A stretch of DNA of 64,000 bases from Bacillus luti (GTDB taxonomy: Bacteria > Bacillota > Bacilli > Bacillales > Bacillaceae_G): NCBI RefSeq assembly GCF_001884105.1, contig NZ_MACI01000026.1, forward strand, positions 1 to 64,000, written 5' to 3'. Shown piece by piece: positions 18,944-27,760 of this stretch. How positions within the stretch are numbered: position 1 is the stretch's first letter; each line of letters begins with the position of its first letter. The position numbers were made by a program, and so were the translations under genes. The notes beneath the pieces are model-generated. The model made no database searches and had not been told where the DNA came from. It worked only from the letters and a program-made list of their open reading frames with translations.

Positions 18944-19312
18944 ATGGCTACTCGTCACATCATTACAATGTTAGAAAAAACATTACAAGTTGAAACAGAA
19001 AACACAATTTCTCATTTAACTACATCTTTATCTGATCGTATTCTTTCTCAAAGCGCAGCAATACACGAAAGCAATTGTTACCGTACAATTAGTGAATGGT
19101 ACAAAAATCATTTCTTATTCCAGCAAGATGATTTCCTTTGGGCTAAATACGCTTTCTATGACGCATATTGTGAGGCTATCAAAAAACAAGGACATCTTAC
19201 AAAACGCGTCCGCCAAATATTAGAATCATTAGCTCGAAAACATGGAAAACAATACATCGCGTCTACATTAAATATGCCATTTCCTAGTGAAAGAGCTAAA
19301 GGGACAGCATAA
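18944..19312 (+). CDS. conserved Bacillus hypothetical protein
   Basis: A 122-residue soluble, mostly helical protein that I do not recognise. It has no transmembrane segment and no catalytic motif. Notable is a central aromatic stretch (ISEWYKNHFLFQQDDFLWAKYAFYDAY, split here: residues about 49-75). AAAGGAGAG with a 7-nt spacer supports the start. It diverges from the small HTH gene and is transcribed alone. The reading frame uses codons typical of its neighbours, so it is probably a real gene. Confidence 0.7.
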   Translation: MATRHIITMLEKTLQVETENTISHLTTSLSDRILSQSAAIHESNCYRTISEWYKNHFLFQQDDFLWAKYAFYDAYCEAIKKQGHLTKRVRQILESLARKHGKQYIASTLNMPFPSERAKGTA

Positions 19313-19445
19313 TTGAATCCTGTTCCACGCAAACAAAACATAAATTCATTGTTTTCTAGGAAGATTTTCAAATAAAACGTTCATGTCCTATGAACTGATG
19401 AAACCGGTGTTATTATAATGATTGAAAATATAGTAAACAGGAAAA

Positions 19446-19491
19446 CCCCCACTTACATCTCTCGTCATTCGAATAGAGAAGTAAGTGGGGG
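19446..19491 (-). terminator. intrinsic terminator of the YkvA-like gene
   Basis: CCCCCACTTAC (19446-19456) pairs with GTAAGTGGGGG (19481-19491) with additional TCTC/GAGA pairing inside; on the minus strand GGGGG is followed by TTTTCC. Confidence 0.75.
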
Positions 19492-19502
19492 TCCTAAACA
19501 TT

Positions 19503-19952
19503 TCATTCGAAATTACTAACATTATCCTCATTACCCAATTCATTTTTCCACTCTTTAAATTTTTCAATGTCACTGCTAACTTGTTTAATGGCTAAACTAA
19601 TTATCGCTACATCATCTATTAGCCCTAATCCTAAAATAAAATCTGGGATTAAATCTATTGGTGATACAAAATATAAAATTGCACCTACAATAGCAAGAAG
19701 TGATTTCTTCGAAATTTCCCGATACTCCCCTTTTCTCCAACAATTCATCATTTCAAATAACACTTGAAGATTATCCCAAACATCAGTTAAAGCACCTTTA
19801 TTATTTTGAGATATTTTCATCCCTTTTTGTATTAAAGTTTGTATTTTACTTTCATCTTCTAAGTATGCACTAGCCCGATTTTGATACTTTTTATTTTCTT
19901 TTTCAATTTTTTTACTATCAAATGCACCTTTATTATTTTTCTTATTAAACAT
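19503..19952 (-). CDS. YkvA-family (DUF1232) protein
   Basis: A 149-residue protein. Residues about 72-110 form the DUF1232 hairpin of two hydrophobic helices, with the hallmark YFVSPIDLIPDFILGLGLIDD (in parts). The family is widespread, small and membrane-associated, of unknown function. A basic, Lys-rich N-terminus (residues 1-30) precedes it. AAGGAG lies about 10 nt before the ATG. It is transcribed alone. Confidence 0.82.
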   Translation of the reverse strand: MFNKKNNKGAFDSKKIEKENKKYQNRASAYLEDESKIQTLIQKGMKISQNNKGALTDVWDNLQVLFEMMNCWRKGEYREISKKSLLAIVGAILYFVSPIDLIPDFILGLGLIDDVAIISLAIKQVSSDIEKFKEWKNELGNEDNVSNFE

Positions 19953-20316
19953 ATATCATACACTCCTTCATCATTTAATTTGTATAATCAAAATACGGAA
20001 CAATTTCTTTCTGATGAAAGACACATCACTATTATATTTCCAATATTAAAAAGCCAAGACGTTATCTTTTTAGCGTTAGTTCCTTTTACTACTACATCAT
20101 TAAAATAATTGTAACCCCACTCTTTTAAACTGCACATTATATTTTAGAGATACACGTGATGGTAGTATTACCCATTGTTTAGAAAAGAAACTTGATTTAA
20201 TTACAACGAACACTGAATTAGACACATTGAGTTTAAAAATAATCGAATGATATTAGTCTATGTAAATAAAACAGAGGAATCTAAGAAGATCCCTCTGTTT
20301 TATTTACTATTACAAA
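19953..20316. other. intergenic region with a possible gene remnant
   Basis: This 364-bp stretch has no intact gene. A plus-strand frame open at 20104-20250 has 48 sense codons and protein-like composition (ending around EKKLDLITTNTELDTL) but no start codon with a ribosome binding site, so it may be the 3' remnant of a decayed gene. The rest is promoter DNA of the YkvA-like gene and the terminator of the reductase gene. Confidence 0.35.
20262..20307 (-). terminator. intrinsic terminator of the ferredoxin reductase gene
   Basis: A 16-bp perfect stem (20262-20277 with 20292-20307) lies 10 bp beyond the stop codon; A/T-rich outer pairs give U-runs on both strands. Confidence 0.8.
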
Positions 20317-21366
20317 TTATTTCATCATCTGCTTTATTAACTCTCGATTTCTCTTCTTAAATACTTCATTATGAGAAGAAACCATCCCGTACTCGCTTGC
20401 ATCTGGTTGAATAAATTGTTTCGCTTTATTCACAGCATTTCCAGCATCTTGGAACGCTCCTGCAATTAAATGTAATTTCCCATCATGCTTTAATATATCT
20501 CCAGCTGCATATAATCCATCTACTGAGGATTCACTATTTGCATTCCCTGCAATATAAAAATTATCTATAATCGCAACGTCTAACTCACTATTTTCTAATA
20601 ATGTAATGTCACGTTCATATCCATGATTAATAATAACTTCATCAATAGGTAAATGAGAAACTTCACCTGTCTCGTGATTCGTTAATTCTACATATTCAAT
20701 CGCTTCATGATTATCACCAGCAATTAATTTTGTAATCGATGTATTAAAGAAACACTCCGCTGAGCTGTTCATTAGTTGTTTCACTTGCGCTTCATGACCA
20801 GATAATTCTTCTTTTCTATATGTTAAATACACTTTTTTCGCGATTGGTTCTAATTCATTTGCCCAATCAACGGCAGAATTTCCGCCGCCGGAAATAATGA
20901 TTGTTTTATCTTTGAAACGTTTTAAAGATTTAACTGTATAATTTAAATTCGATACTTCAAATCGCTCAGCACCTTCAATTGATAACTTTTGCGGTTTCAA
21001 TATACCACTACCAGTTGCGACAATAACTGTTCTTGAATAATGTTCTTTTCCATCGCTTGCTTTTAATGTAAAAGTGCCATCTTCATTACGAATAATCGAT
21101 TCTACTTTTGTATTTAATACAACTTCTGGCTTAAATGTTTGCCCTTGCTGTACAAGTTGTTCAATTAATTTATCACCTGTAACTGGCAATAGTCCACCTA
21201 CATCCCAAATCATCTTCTCTGGATAAACATGTATTTTTCCACCTAGCTGTGGTTGAAATTCTATTATTTTCGTTTTCATCTCTCTGAGTCCACTATAAAA
21301 AGCTGAATAAAGCCCTGCAGGTCCTCCGCCTATCACAGTTACATCAAACAATTCTTCTCGATTCAT
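20317..21366 (-). CDS. ferredoxin/flavodoxin-NADP+ reductase, thioredoxin-reductase-like (YumC type)
   Basis: A 349-residue homodimeric flavoprotein passing electrons from NADPH to ferredoxin or flavodoxin. FAD binding is seen in GGGPAGLYSAFYSG (about residues 12-25) and the C-terminal AAGDILKHDGKLHLIAGAFQDAG; NADPH binding in SGGGNSAVDWANEL (about 160-173). The CxxC redox pair of thioredoxin reductase is absent, which separates YumC-type FNR from TrxB. B. cereus has two such FNRs that reduce flavodoxins and the IsdG/ribonucleotide reductase partners. A Fur-like box lies 29 bp upstream of the ATG, suggesting induction by iron limitation together with the divergent siderophore importer. Confidence 0.88.
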   Translation of the reverse strand: MNREELFDVTVIGGGPAGLYSAFYSGLREMKTKIIEFQPQLGGKIHVYPEKMIWDVGGLLPVTGDKLIEQLVQQGQTFKPEVVLNTKVESIIRNEDGTFTLKASDGKEHYSRTVIVATGSGILKPQKLSIEGAERFEVSNLNYTVKSLKRFKDKTIIISGGGNSAVDWANELEPIAKKVYLTYRKEELSGHEAQVKQLMNSSAECFFNTSITKLIAGDNHEAIEYVELTNHETGEVSHLPIDEVIINHGYERDITLLENSELDVAIIDNFYIAGNANSESSVDGLYAAGDILKHDGKLHLIAGAFQDAGNAVNKAKQFIQPDASEYGMVSSHNEVFKKRNRELIKQMMK

Positions 21367-21394
21367 TCGTGCTCACTCCTCAGCTACTAATCAT

Positions 21395-21409
21395 TGATTA
21401 TCATTCTCA
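21395..21409. promoter_or_regulatory. Fur box upstream of the reductase gene
   Basis: TGATTATCATTCTCA matches the 7-1-7 Fur consensus TGATAATNATTATCA at 13 of 15 positions and lies between the reductase start codon and its upstream promoter region. Confidence 0.7.
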
Positions 21410-21454
21410 ATAAAATATAACCTGTTTCTTCAAAATTTACAATCAAAATTACTA

Positions 21455-21483
21455 TTGACAATACACCTATATAAAATTATATT
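21455..21483 (+). promoter_or_regulatory. promoter of the siderophore importer
   Basis: TTGACA (21455-21460) and TATATT (21478-21483) are spaced by 17 bp. Transcription would begin near 21490, just before the perfect Fur box, leaving a leader of about 200 nt. Confidence 0.6.
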
Positions 21484-21500
21484 ATTTAAAGAATCAATAG

Positions 21501-21515
21501 TGATAATCATTATCA
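21501..21515. promoter_or_regulatory. perfect Fur box of the siderophore importer
   Basis: TGATAATCATTATCA is an exact match to the 7-1-7 Fur consensus and a perfect palindrome around its central C. It overlaps the start of the predicted transcript, so Fur-iron would block initiation. Confidence 0.88.
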
Positions 21516-21698
21516 ATTTGTTAATAATTAGCAAATTTGAGATTACATCTTCTTTTATTAATATGGTTAATACTATATTGTGAAATCTCACATTCAAGAT
21601 TTTTAATAAACATTTTGCATTACCACTACTCTTTCAAAAAGATTGCAGTTAAGCAAATTATTGTATACACATATCATCTATGTTAAAGGAGAAAGACG

Positions 21699-22616
21699 AT
21701 GAAAAAGTTATTTATTTCACTAACTGTTCTTTTCGTTCTTGTTATGAGTGCTTGTAGCAATGGCTCTACAGACAAAAAGAACGATGCAAAAGGTAGTAAA
21801 TCAGAAACAATTACATACCAATCTGAAAATGGTAAAGTAGAAGTTCCTGCAAATCCAAAACGCGTTGTTGTTTTATCATCATTCGCTGGTAACGTAATGT
21901 CATTAGGTGTAAATCTTGTTGGGGTAGATTCATGGTCTAAACAAAACCCACGCTTTGATAGCAAACTTAAAGATGTTGCTGAAGTATCAGATGAAAATGT
22001 TGAAAAAATCGCTGAACTAAATCCAGATTTAATCATTGGTTTATCAAATATTAAAAATGTCGATAAGTTAAAGAAAATCGCTCCTACTGTAACATACACT
22101 TACGGAAAAGTTGATTACTTAACACAACATTTAGAGATCGGTAAGTTATTAAACAAAGAAAAAGAAGCAAAAACTTGGGTTAATGACTTCAAGAAACGTG
22201 CACAAGACGCTGGTAAAGAAATTAAAGCAAAAATTGGTGAAGATGCAACAGTTTCTGTTGTAGAAAACTTCAACAAACAGCTTTATGTATACGGCGAGAA
22301 CTGGGGCCGCGGAACAGAAATTCTATACCAAGAAATGAAATTAAAAATGCCTGAAAAAGTAAAAGAAAAAGCATTAAAAGAAGGTTACTACGCATTATCT
22401 ACTGAGGTATTACCTGAGTTTGCTGGTGATTACTTAATCGTAAGTAAAAACAAAGATACTGATAACTCATTCCAAGAGACAGAATCATACAAAAACATCC
22501 CAGCAGTAAAAAATAATCGCGTATACGAAGCAAACATGATGGAATTCTATTTCAATGATCCACTTACATTAGATTTCCAACTAGACTTCTTCAAGAAGAG
22601 CTTTCTTGGTAAATAA
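21699..22616 (+). CDS. iron-siderophore ABC transporter substrate-binding lipoprotein
   Basis: A 305-residue lipoprotein that captures ferric siderophores outside the cell. The signal peptide ends in the lipobox MSAC (Cys at about 19). The mature part is a FepB/FhuD-type two-lobe domain (ENGKVEVPANPKRVVVL start; EKIAELNPDLIIGLSNIKNVDKLKKIAPTV, in parts, in lobe one; a long backbone helix). AAGGAG precedes the ATG. The siderophore class is not certain; hydroxamate (ferrichrome-like) is my best guess from the partner permeases. It is followed by a hairpin and two permease genes, but no ATPase gene. Confidence 0.85.
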   Translation: MKKLFISLTVLFVLVMSACSNGSTDKKNDAKGSKSETITYQSENGKVEVPANPKRVVVLSSFAGNVMSLGVNLVGVDSWSKQNPRFDSKLKDVAEVSDENVEKIAELNPDLIIGLSNIKNVDKLKKIAPTVTYTYGKVDYLTQHLEIGKLLNKEKEAKTWVNDFKKRAQDAGKEIKAKIGEDATVSVVENFNKQLYVYGENWGRGTEILYQEMKLKMPEKVKEKALKEGYYALSTEVLPEFAGDYLIVSKNKDTDNSFQETESYKNIPAVKNNRVYEANMMEFYFNDPLTLDFQLDFFKKSFLGK

Positions 22617-22625
22617 TACAAACAT

Positions 22626-22652
22626 GAGGAATTCTTAATTTAAGAATTCCTC
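22626..22652 (+). terminator. hairpin between siderophore-binding protein and permeases
   Basis: GAGGAATTCTTA (22626-22637) pairs with TAAGAATTCCTC (22641-22652), followed by TTCCTTTATT. It could partly terminate transcription or protect the binding protein mRNA, giving more binding protein than permease. Confidence 0.65.
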
Positions 22653-22664
22653 TTCCTTTATTCT

Positions 22665-23705
22665 ATGAACAGAAAAGATGTGAAACGAATGACAAAAGAA
22701 CATGACAATACACGTTCTATAGCTTTTACATACAAATTAATTTTAAGCATAATTGCATTCTTTCTTATTTTTATGGTTGCAATGGTATTAGGTGCTGCAG
22801 ATACTTCAATAAAAGACGTATGGTTAGCACTCACTTCCTCCGCTAAAGGAGACAAAATATCTATTATTCGCGAAATACGTTTGCCACGTGAAGTTGCTGC
22901 TATTTTTGTAGGAGCTGGACTTGCTGTTTCTGGAGCAATTATGCAAGGATTAACACGAAACCCACTTGCAGATCCTGGATTATTAGGGCTATCTGGTGGA
23001 GCAAATGCTGCGCTTGCACTAACACTTGCTTTCAACCCTTCCATCAGCTATCTTTACTTAACATTAGCTTGCTTTATCGGTGCTGCAGTTGGCGCAATTA
23101 TGGTATTTGGAATTGGTATGGTGAAAAAAGGCGGGCTCTCCCCTCTTCGAATTGTATTAGCTGGTGCTGCCGTTTCGGCATTTCTACTCGCAATTTCAGA
23201 AGGAGTTGGCATTTACTTCAAAATTTCACAAGATGTATCACTTTGGACTGCTGGGGGCGTAATTGGAACAACTTGGAGCCAATTAAAAGTTATTATTCCA
23301 GTCATTTCAATTAGTATCTTTATCGCTATCTTACTAGCAAAAAAATTGACAGTTCTTAGTTTCAGTGAAGAAGTAGCTATTGGACTAGGTCAAAAAATTA
23401 TCTTCATTAAAACCATTTTATTTATCATTATTATCTTACTTGCTGGTGCTTCTGTAGCCCTTGTCGGAAATATGGCATTTATCGGTTTAATGGTACCTCA
23501 CATGGTACGTCCAATTGTTGGACCTGATTACCGATTTGTTATACCGATGTCAGCAATTGCTGGAGCTTCCTTTATGCTACTTGCAGATACAATCGGACGT
23601 ACCATTAACGCTCCGTACGAAACACCAGTTGCCGCTATTGTCGCAATTGTAGGGTTACCATTCTTCCTATTCATTGTACGTAAAGGAGGAAAAACATTCT
23701 CATGA
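22665..23705 (+). CDS. fhuB: iron-siderophore ABC transporter permease, first subunit
   Basis: A 346-residue FecCD/BtuC-family membrane protein with about ten transmembrane helices, forming half of the import channel. Typical elements are VRLP-like REIRLPREVAAIFVGAGLAVSGAIMQG (in parts, about residues 66-92), NPLADPGLLG and the ATPase-coupling region GNMAFIGLMVPHMVRPIVG. The start is uncertain: ATG at 22665 or at 22689, neither with a strong ribosome binding site. Its last bases overlap the next permease by ATGA. The symbol follows the FhuB/FhuG pair of other Firmicutes. Confidence 0.82.
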   Translation: MNRKDVKRMTKEHDNTRSIAFTYKLILSIIAFFLIFMVAMVLGAADTSIKDVWLALTSSAKGDKISIIREIRLPREVAAIFVGAGLAVSGAIMQGLTRNPLADPGLLGLSGGANAALALTLAFNPSISYLYLTLACFIGAAVGAIMVFGIGMVKKGGLSPLRIVLAGAAVSAFLLAISEGVGIYFKISQDVSLWTAGGVIGTTWSQLKVIIPVISISIFIAILLAKKLTVLSFSEEVAIGLGQKIIFIKTILFIIIILLAGASVALVGNMAFIGLMVPHMVRPIVGPDYRFVIPMSAIAGASFMLLADTIGRTINAPYETPVAAIVAIVGLPFFLFIVRKGGKTFS

Positions 23706-24709
23706 TGCCATCTATTCTAAGAAAACAACGTCTTATTATACTCGCTTTACTTATAGTGACCATCACAACCATTGTAATTGGAATGGGGCTCGGTTCAGCA
23801 TCTTTATCTTATGATCGACTACTCCCAACGTTAATGGGACAAGGGACTTTTAAAGAGGAGTTCGTTTTATACTCTTTAAGACTACCTAGAATTGTCATTA
23901 CATTATTAGCTGGTATGGCTCTCGCTTTATCAGGGGCTATTCTACAAGGAATTACCCGAAATGATTTAGCTGAACCTGGTATTCTCGGTATCAACTCTGG
24001 GGCCGGTGTTGCTGTTGCTATTTTCTTTTTATACTTTCCAATAGATGTAGGTTCATTTCTTTACTTACTACCTGTCGTTGGATTTATCGGGGCATTTCTA
24101 ACAGCTGTTCTAATTTACGTATTTTCATATAGTAAATCAACTGGACTTCAACCAATACGATTAACATTAACTGGTATCGGTTTTGCATTTGCACTATCTG
24201 GAACGATGATTGTCCTTATTTCATCCGCAGATCGTATGAAGGTAGACTTTATTTCAAAATGGATTGCCGGAAATATTTGGGGGGATGACTGGATCTTCGT
24301 TCTAGCAATGCTCCCATGGTTAATCATATTAATTCCGTTCGTTTTCTATAAAGCAAATCGATTAAACATTTTAGCGTTAAACGAACCAGTCGCAATCGGT
24401 GTTGGAATTGAAATTGAAAAAGAACGCAGATACCTATTAGTTGCAGCCGTTGCACTTGCCGCTGCAGCTGTTTCCGTAACAGGAGGAATTAGCTTTATCG
24501 GGCTGATGGCTCCTCACATCGCAAAATCCTTAGTCGGACCAAGGCATCAAATCTTCATGCCTATCGCCCTTTTAATTGGCGGATGGCTATTGCTATTAGC
24601 AGACACAATCGGACGAAATATCGTTGATCCTAATGGCATCCCAGCAGGTATTGTCGTCGCTTTAATTGGTGCACCTTACTTTATGTATTTGTTGCTTAAA
24701 AAAGCGTAA
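23702..24709 (+). CDS. fhuG: iron-siderophore ABC transporter permease, second subunit
   Basis: A 335-residue FecCD-family permease with about ten transmembrane helices that pairs with the preceding subunit. Family landmarks are LRLPRIVITLLAGMALALSGAILQG (in parts), NDLAEPGILGINSG and GISFIGLMAPHIAKSLVG. It starts at the ATG overlapping the previous stop by 4 bp, implying translational coupling. No ATPase follows; a shared one such as the FhuC/YusV type encoded elsewhere must energise it. Confidence 0.82.
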   Translation: MMPSILRKQRLIILALLIVTITTIVIGMGLGSASLSYDRLLPTLMGQGTFKEEFVLYSLRLPRIVITLLAGMALALSGAILQGITRNDLAEPGILGINSGAGVAVAIFFLYFPIDVGSFLYLLPVVGFIGAFLTAVLIYVFSYSKSTGLQPIRLTLTGIGFAFALSGTMIVLISSADRMKVDFISKWIAGNIWGDDWIFVLAMLPWLIILIPFVFYKANRLNILALNEPVAIGVGIEIEKERRYLLVAAVALAAAAVSVTGGISFIGLMAPHIAKSLVGPRHQIFMPIALLIGGWLLLLADTIGRNIVDPNGIPAGIVVALIGAPYFMYLLLKKA

Positions 24710-24711
24710 AG

Positions 24712-24744
24712 AAACACCCTCAAGAACTTTTCTTGAGGGTGTTT
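24712..24744 (+). terminator. intrinsic terminator of the siderophore operon
   Basis: A 15-bp perfect stem (24712-24726 with 24730-24744) ends in a T-run; the convergent aldolase gene ends at 24750, so it may serve both. Confidence 0.88.
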
Positions 24745-24749
24745 TTATT

Positions 24750-25391
24750 CTACTGCTGTCCGTATCCTTCAAACTTCTTCGCCAAATTCTCCATCTCATC
24801 TTCTGGCAATAACTTCGGTTCTCCGACGCTTTTCGTTTGATAATAAATTTGCGCACAGAACTCAATCTCTTCCGCAACAGTAAACGCCATTTTTATATTA
24901 TTTGCACCAGCAATTAAACCGTGATTGGCAAGTAACACGGCACGTCGATCAATCATCCCTTCAAAAGCAGCCTCTGCTAATTGCTTCGTACCGAATGTTT
25001 CATATGGCGCACAGCGAACATTTGGGCCTGCAAAAGCAATTAAATATGATACAGCAGGAAGCTCCCAGCCCAATGATGCGATCGTCTTTGCGTAAGGAGA
25101 GTGTGTATGCACAAGCGCATTTATGTCTTCACGATTTCGATAATAAATAAGATGCATATCTAGTTCACTTGATGGTTTTCTCTCTCCCTCTACTACTTCA
25201 CCATCTAAGTTTAATATAACTACATCTTCAGGCTTTGTTTCATAATACTCTAAACCACTTGGGCTAATCGCAACAAGACCTTGTTCACGATTGAAAATAC
25301 TAATGTTACCTCCTGTCCCCTTTGTTAAACCGCTAGAAATCATTTTCTTTCCGTACGCTACAATCTCTTCTCTTTCTTTTTGTAATAACAT
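24750..25391 (-). CDS. drdA: class II aldolase, probable 5-deoxyribulose-1-phosphate aldolase (DrdA)
   Basis: A 213-residue zinc aldolase of the fuculose-phosphate family. Zinc ligands are the His residues of VHTHSPYA (about 92-99) and NHGLIAG (about 154); the phosphate loop is TGGNIS with the SPSG segment. The catalytic acid is Glu in the GERKPSSELDMH region. It follows MtnK-like and MtnA-like genes in one unit. That three-gene set was shown in B. thuringiensis to dispose of 5-deoxyribose made by radical SAM enzymes: kinase, isomerase, then aldolase yielding dihydroxyacetone phosphate and acetaldehyde. Assignment here is by this context. Confidence 0.82.
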   Translation of the reverse strand: MLLQKEREEIVAYGKKMISSGLTKGTGGNISIFNREQGLVAISPSGLEYYETKPEDVVILNLDGEVVEGERKPSSELDMHLIYYRNREDINALVHTHSPYAKTIASLGWELPAVSYLIAFAGPNVRCAPYETFGTKQLAEAAFEGMIDRRAVLLANHGLIAGANNIKMAFTVAEEIEFCAQIYYQTKSVGEPKLLPEDEMENLAKKFEGYGQQ

Positions 25392-25443
25392 ATATATCCC
25401 CCTAAGTATGAAGCTTGTGATGACTGACTTTAGATTTATCTAC

Positions 25444-26487
25444 TTATTGAAATAGCTTTTTTAAATTCTCCGTAAACGGTGCTTTTACAATCCCTTTTTC
25501 CGTAATAATCGCTGTTACATTTTCATGTGGCGTAACATCAAATGCTGGATTATATACTTTGCTTTCTTTCGGAGCAGAATATTGTCCGAAGCGATTAATT
25601 ACTTCAGAGGCATCCCTTTCTTCGATTGGAATTCCTTTTCCTGTTTGTGTTTTTAAATCAATCGTTGGTGTTGGTGCCGCTACATAAAATGGAATGTTGT
25701 AGTATTTAGCTAAAATAGATACACCTAATGTTCCAATTTTATTTGCTACATCACCGTTTGCTGCTACACGGTCACATCCAACGATTACCGCATCAATCTT
25801 CCCTTGTGACATGACCATAGCTGCCATATTATCCGTAATGACAGTGACGTCAATTCCCGCTCGCTGTAGTTCTAATGCCGTTAACGTTGAACCTTGTAAT
25901 CTAGGGCGCGTTTCATCAGAATAGATTTTTAAGTCCCATCCTTTTTCTTTCGCTAAGTACATTGGAGCTGTCGCAGTACCATACTTAGTCGTCGCTAACG
26001 CACCTGCATTACAATGTGTTAATACTCCCATTCCATCATGGAATAATGTTAATGCATGTTCTCCAATTTGACGGTTAATTTCTTCATCTTCTCTATGAAT
26101 CTCTTTTGCCTCTTCTAGTAATCTATCTTTCAACTGCGAGATTGATAAGTGAGTATTCGCCGTCGCTATATTCTCCATTCTTTCAAGCGCCCAAAATAGA
26201 TTTACTGCCGTCGGTCTTGATGTCGCTAAGTATGCACATACTTTTTTTACTTCAGCCATAAATCTTTCTACCGTACTTTCAGCAAATTCCTTTACCCCTA
26301 GATACACACCATAGGCTGCTGAAACACCTATTGCCGGTGCTCCTCGTACTTTCATTACTTGAATCGCATCCCAAACACCCTCAGCCGTTTTAAAAGATTC
26401 ATAGACTACTTCGTTCGGTAATACTGTTTGATCTAATAATACTAAAGCATCATCTTTCCACTGAATGGGTATTAATTGCTCTGCCAT
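25444..26487 (-). CDS. mtnA: aldose-1-phosphate isomerase, MtnA family (probable DrdI)
   Basis: A 347-residue isomerase related to methylthioribose-1-phosphate isomerase and eIF2B. Family motifs are [17 protein letters not shown] (about residues 49-65), [10 protein letters not shown] with the catalytic Cys (about 160) and [18 protein letters not shown] with the catalytic Asp (about 240). It probably turns 5-deoxyribose 1-phosphate into the ribulose form; methylthioribose 1-phosphate is the alternative substrate. Two ATG codons (26490, 26487) follow GGGGAG; the second has the better spacing. It lies 9-12 bp after the kinase gene and is cotranscribed. Confidence 0.83.
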   Translation of the reverse strand: MAEQLIPIQWKDDALVLLDQTVLPNEVVYESFKTAEGVWDAIQVMKVRGAPAIGVSAAYGVYLGVKEFAESTVERFMAEVKKVCAYLATSRPTAVNLFWALERMENIATANTHLSISQLKDRLLEEAKEIHREDEEINRQIGEHALTLFHDGMGVLTHCNAGALATTKYGTATAPMYLAKEKGWDLKIYSDETRPRLQGSTLTALELQRAGIDVTVITDNMAAMVMSQGKIDAVIVGCDRVAANGDVANKIGTLGVSILAKYYNIPFYVAAPTPTIDLKTQTGKGIPIEERDASEVINRFGQYSAPKESKVYNPAFDVTPHENVTAIITEKGIVKAPFTENLKKLFQ

Positions 26488-26499
26488 CATCTTCTCCCC

Positions 26500-27726
26500 T
26501 TACTTCGTGCTATGCATTTGTTGTTTTAACGTTTCTACAAAACTGCTACCTGTTTTATATTGATTTGCTTCTAGAATAAATTTCTTCGCGGCCTGAAGAC
26601 AAATTCGCTCTGCTCTAGCACGTGCTTCATCATTCCCAATACAAGTAATATCCTTTACTTTCGCTAATCCAACAATACGACGAATTAACTCAAGACCTGT
26701 CACTGCCGCTGTATCCTCTAATACAGATTGTAAATAAACTTCGTTAAAGCCTTCTTCCTTCGCCATAATCTCTGTCACATGAATATCCCAAGCATCTAAA
26801 AACTTCTTCTTAAATAAATCAATTACCTCTACCATTGTAGTTTGTAGCCAATCCATATACGTATCTTTCTCAGCACTAAGCGGCATCGTTGCATCTGCAT
26901 TCACCCAAGCGAACATTAAATTCGCCATTACATTCCCAATGTCATATCCCATAGGCCCATAAAAAGCAAACTCAGGATCAATAACCTTTGTAGAATCACC
27001 TTTCACAAAAACAGAACCGGTATGTAAATCACCGTGGATAAGCGCCTGCGCATTCGTCATAAAAGAAAATTTAAGCTTCGCTACTTCCATACGAAGCTCT
27101 TTATCACTATAAATATGCTCCCTAATCCATCCTTCATTTAATTGAAACAACTCGTTACGTTTATTATGGTTTGTAAATGGCTCTGAATATACGAGATCCT
27201 CTGTAATCTCACATAATTCAGGATTTATATAACTCTTCACAAGTTCCTTCTTCTCTTTATGATTCATTACAACATCTGATGTTAATAGAAGAGTATTTAC
27301 CATAAAAGTAGTTAAATCATCTGCAAGCTTTGGAAACATTTGATGATTTATAAGTGCTGTGCGCAATATCGTATGATTTGATAAGTCTTCCATCACGCAA
27401 CAATTCATCAAACTATCAAACAAATATACATCTGGCACCAGTCCAGGTGCTAATTCACCCTCTAATCGTAAAACATCCGATTCTATACGGATTCGATTCG
27501 TCGACAACTTAAACTCATCTGAAATACGGGCTGTATCCCCAGCCTGCTTTACGATGATGGAAATGTTCTCCTTTTCATCCCAAACGCGGAACACATAATT
27601 TAAATTGCCATCACCTATTTCTTTACACTGTAACCCCTTTGCCTGTTCAAACTTAGGCACTTTCTCTTTCACATATGCAATCACATCTTTAGCTTCCATT
27701 AAAAAATACTTCGTGAACTTAGACAT
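26500..27726 (-). CDS. mtnK: 5-methylthioribose kinase family (probable 5-deoxyribose kinase DrdK)
   Basis: A 408-residue kinase of the APH-like fold. Visible are the ATP-binding [14 protein letters not shown], the catalytic [13 protein letters not shown] and the metal-binding [16 protein letters not shown]. cereus-group genomes usually keep the true methionine-salvage mtn genes elsewhere with the dioxygenase pathway; this copy sits instead with a class II aldolase, which fits 5-deoxyribose phosphorylation. GGAGG precedes the ATG by 7-8 nt. A perfect cre site overlaps the leader, so glucose should repress the operon through CcpA. Confidence 0.83.
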   Translation of the reverse strand: MSKFTKYFLMEAKDVIAYVKEKVPKFEQAKGLQCKEIGDGNLNYVFRVWDEKENISIIVKQAGDTARISDEFKLSTNRIRIESDVLRLEGELAPGLVPDVYLFDSLMNCCVMEDLSNHTILRTALINHQMFPKLADDLTTFMVNTLLLTSDVVMNHKEKKELVKSYINPELCEITEDLVYSEPFTNHNKRNELFQLNEGWIREHIYSDKELRMEVAKLKFSFMTNAQALIHGDLHTGSVFVKGDSTKVIDPEFAFYGPMGYDIGNVMANLMFAWVNADATMPLSAEKDTYMDWLQTTMVEVIDLFKKKFLDAWDIHVTEIMAKEEGFNEVYLQSVLEDTAAVTGLELIRRIVGLAKVKDITCIGNDEARARAERICLQAAKKFILEANQYKTGSSFVETLKQQMHSTK

Positions 27727-27745
27727 GGTTTCCCCTCCACACTAA

Positions 27746-27760
27746 TTGTAAGCGTTTTCT
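27746..27760. promoter_or_regulatory. catabolite-responsive element (cre)
   Basis: TTGTAAGCGTTTTCT matches the consensus WTGNAANCGNWNNCW at every position. It lies 20 bp upstream of the kinase start codon, consistent with CcpA repression of the kinase-isomerase-aldolase operon. Confidence 0.8.

Noticed and set aside
20317..21366. Thioredoxin reductase
   Set aside because: The protein lacks the CxxC pair of TrxB and matches YumC-type ferredoxin-NADP reductase.
24750..27726. Reading the MtnK/MtnA-like genes as part of methionine salvage
   Set aside because: The third gene is a fuculose-type aldolase, there is no mtnW/X/D or SAM riboswitch, and a cre site precedes the operon. 5-Deoxyribose disposal fits better, though the enzyme families overlap.
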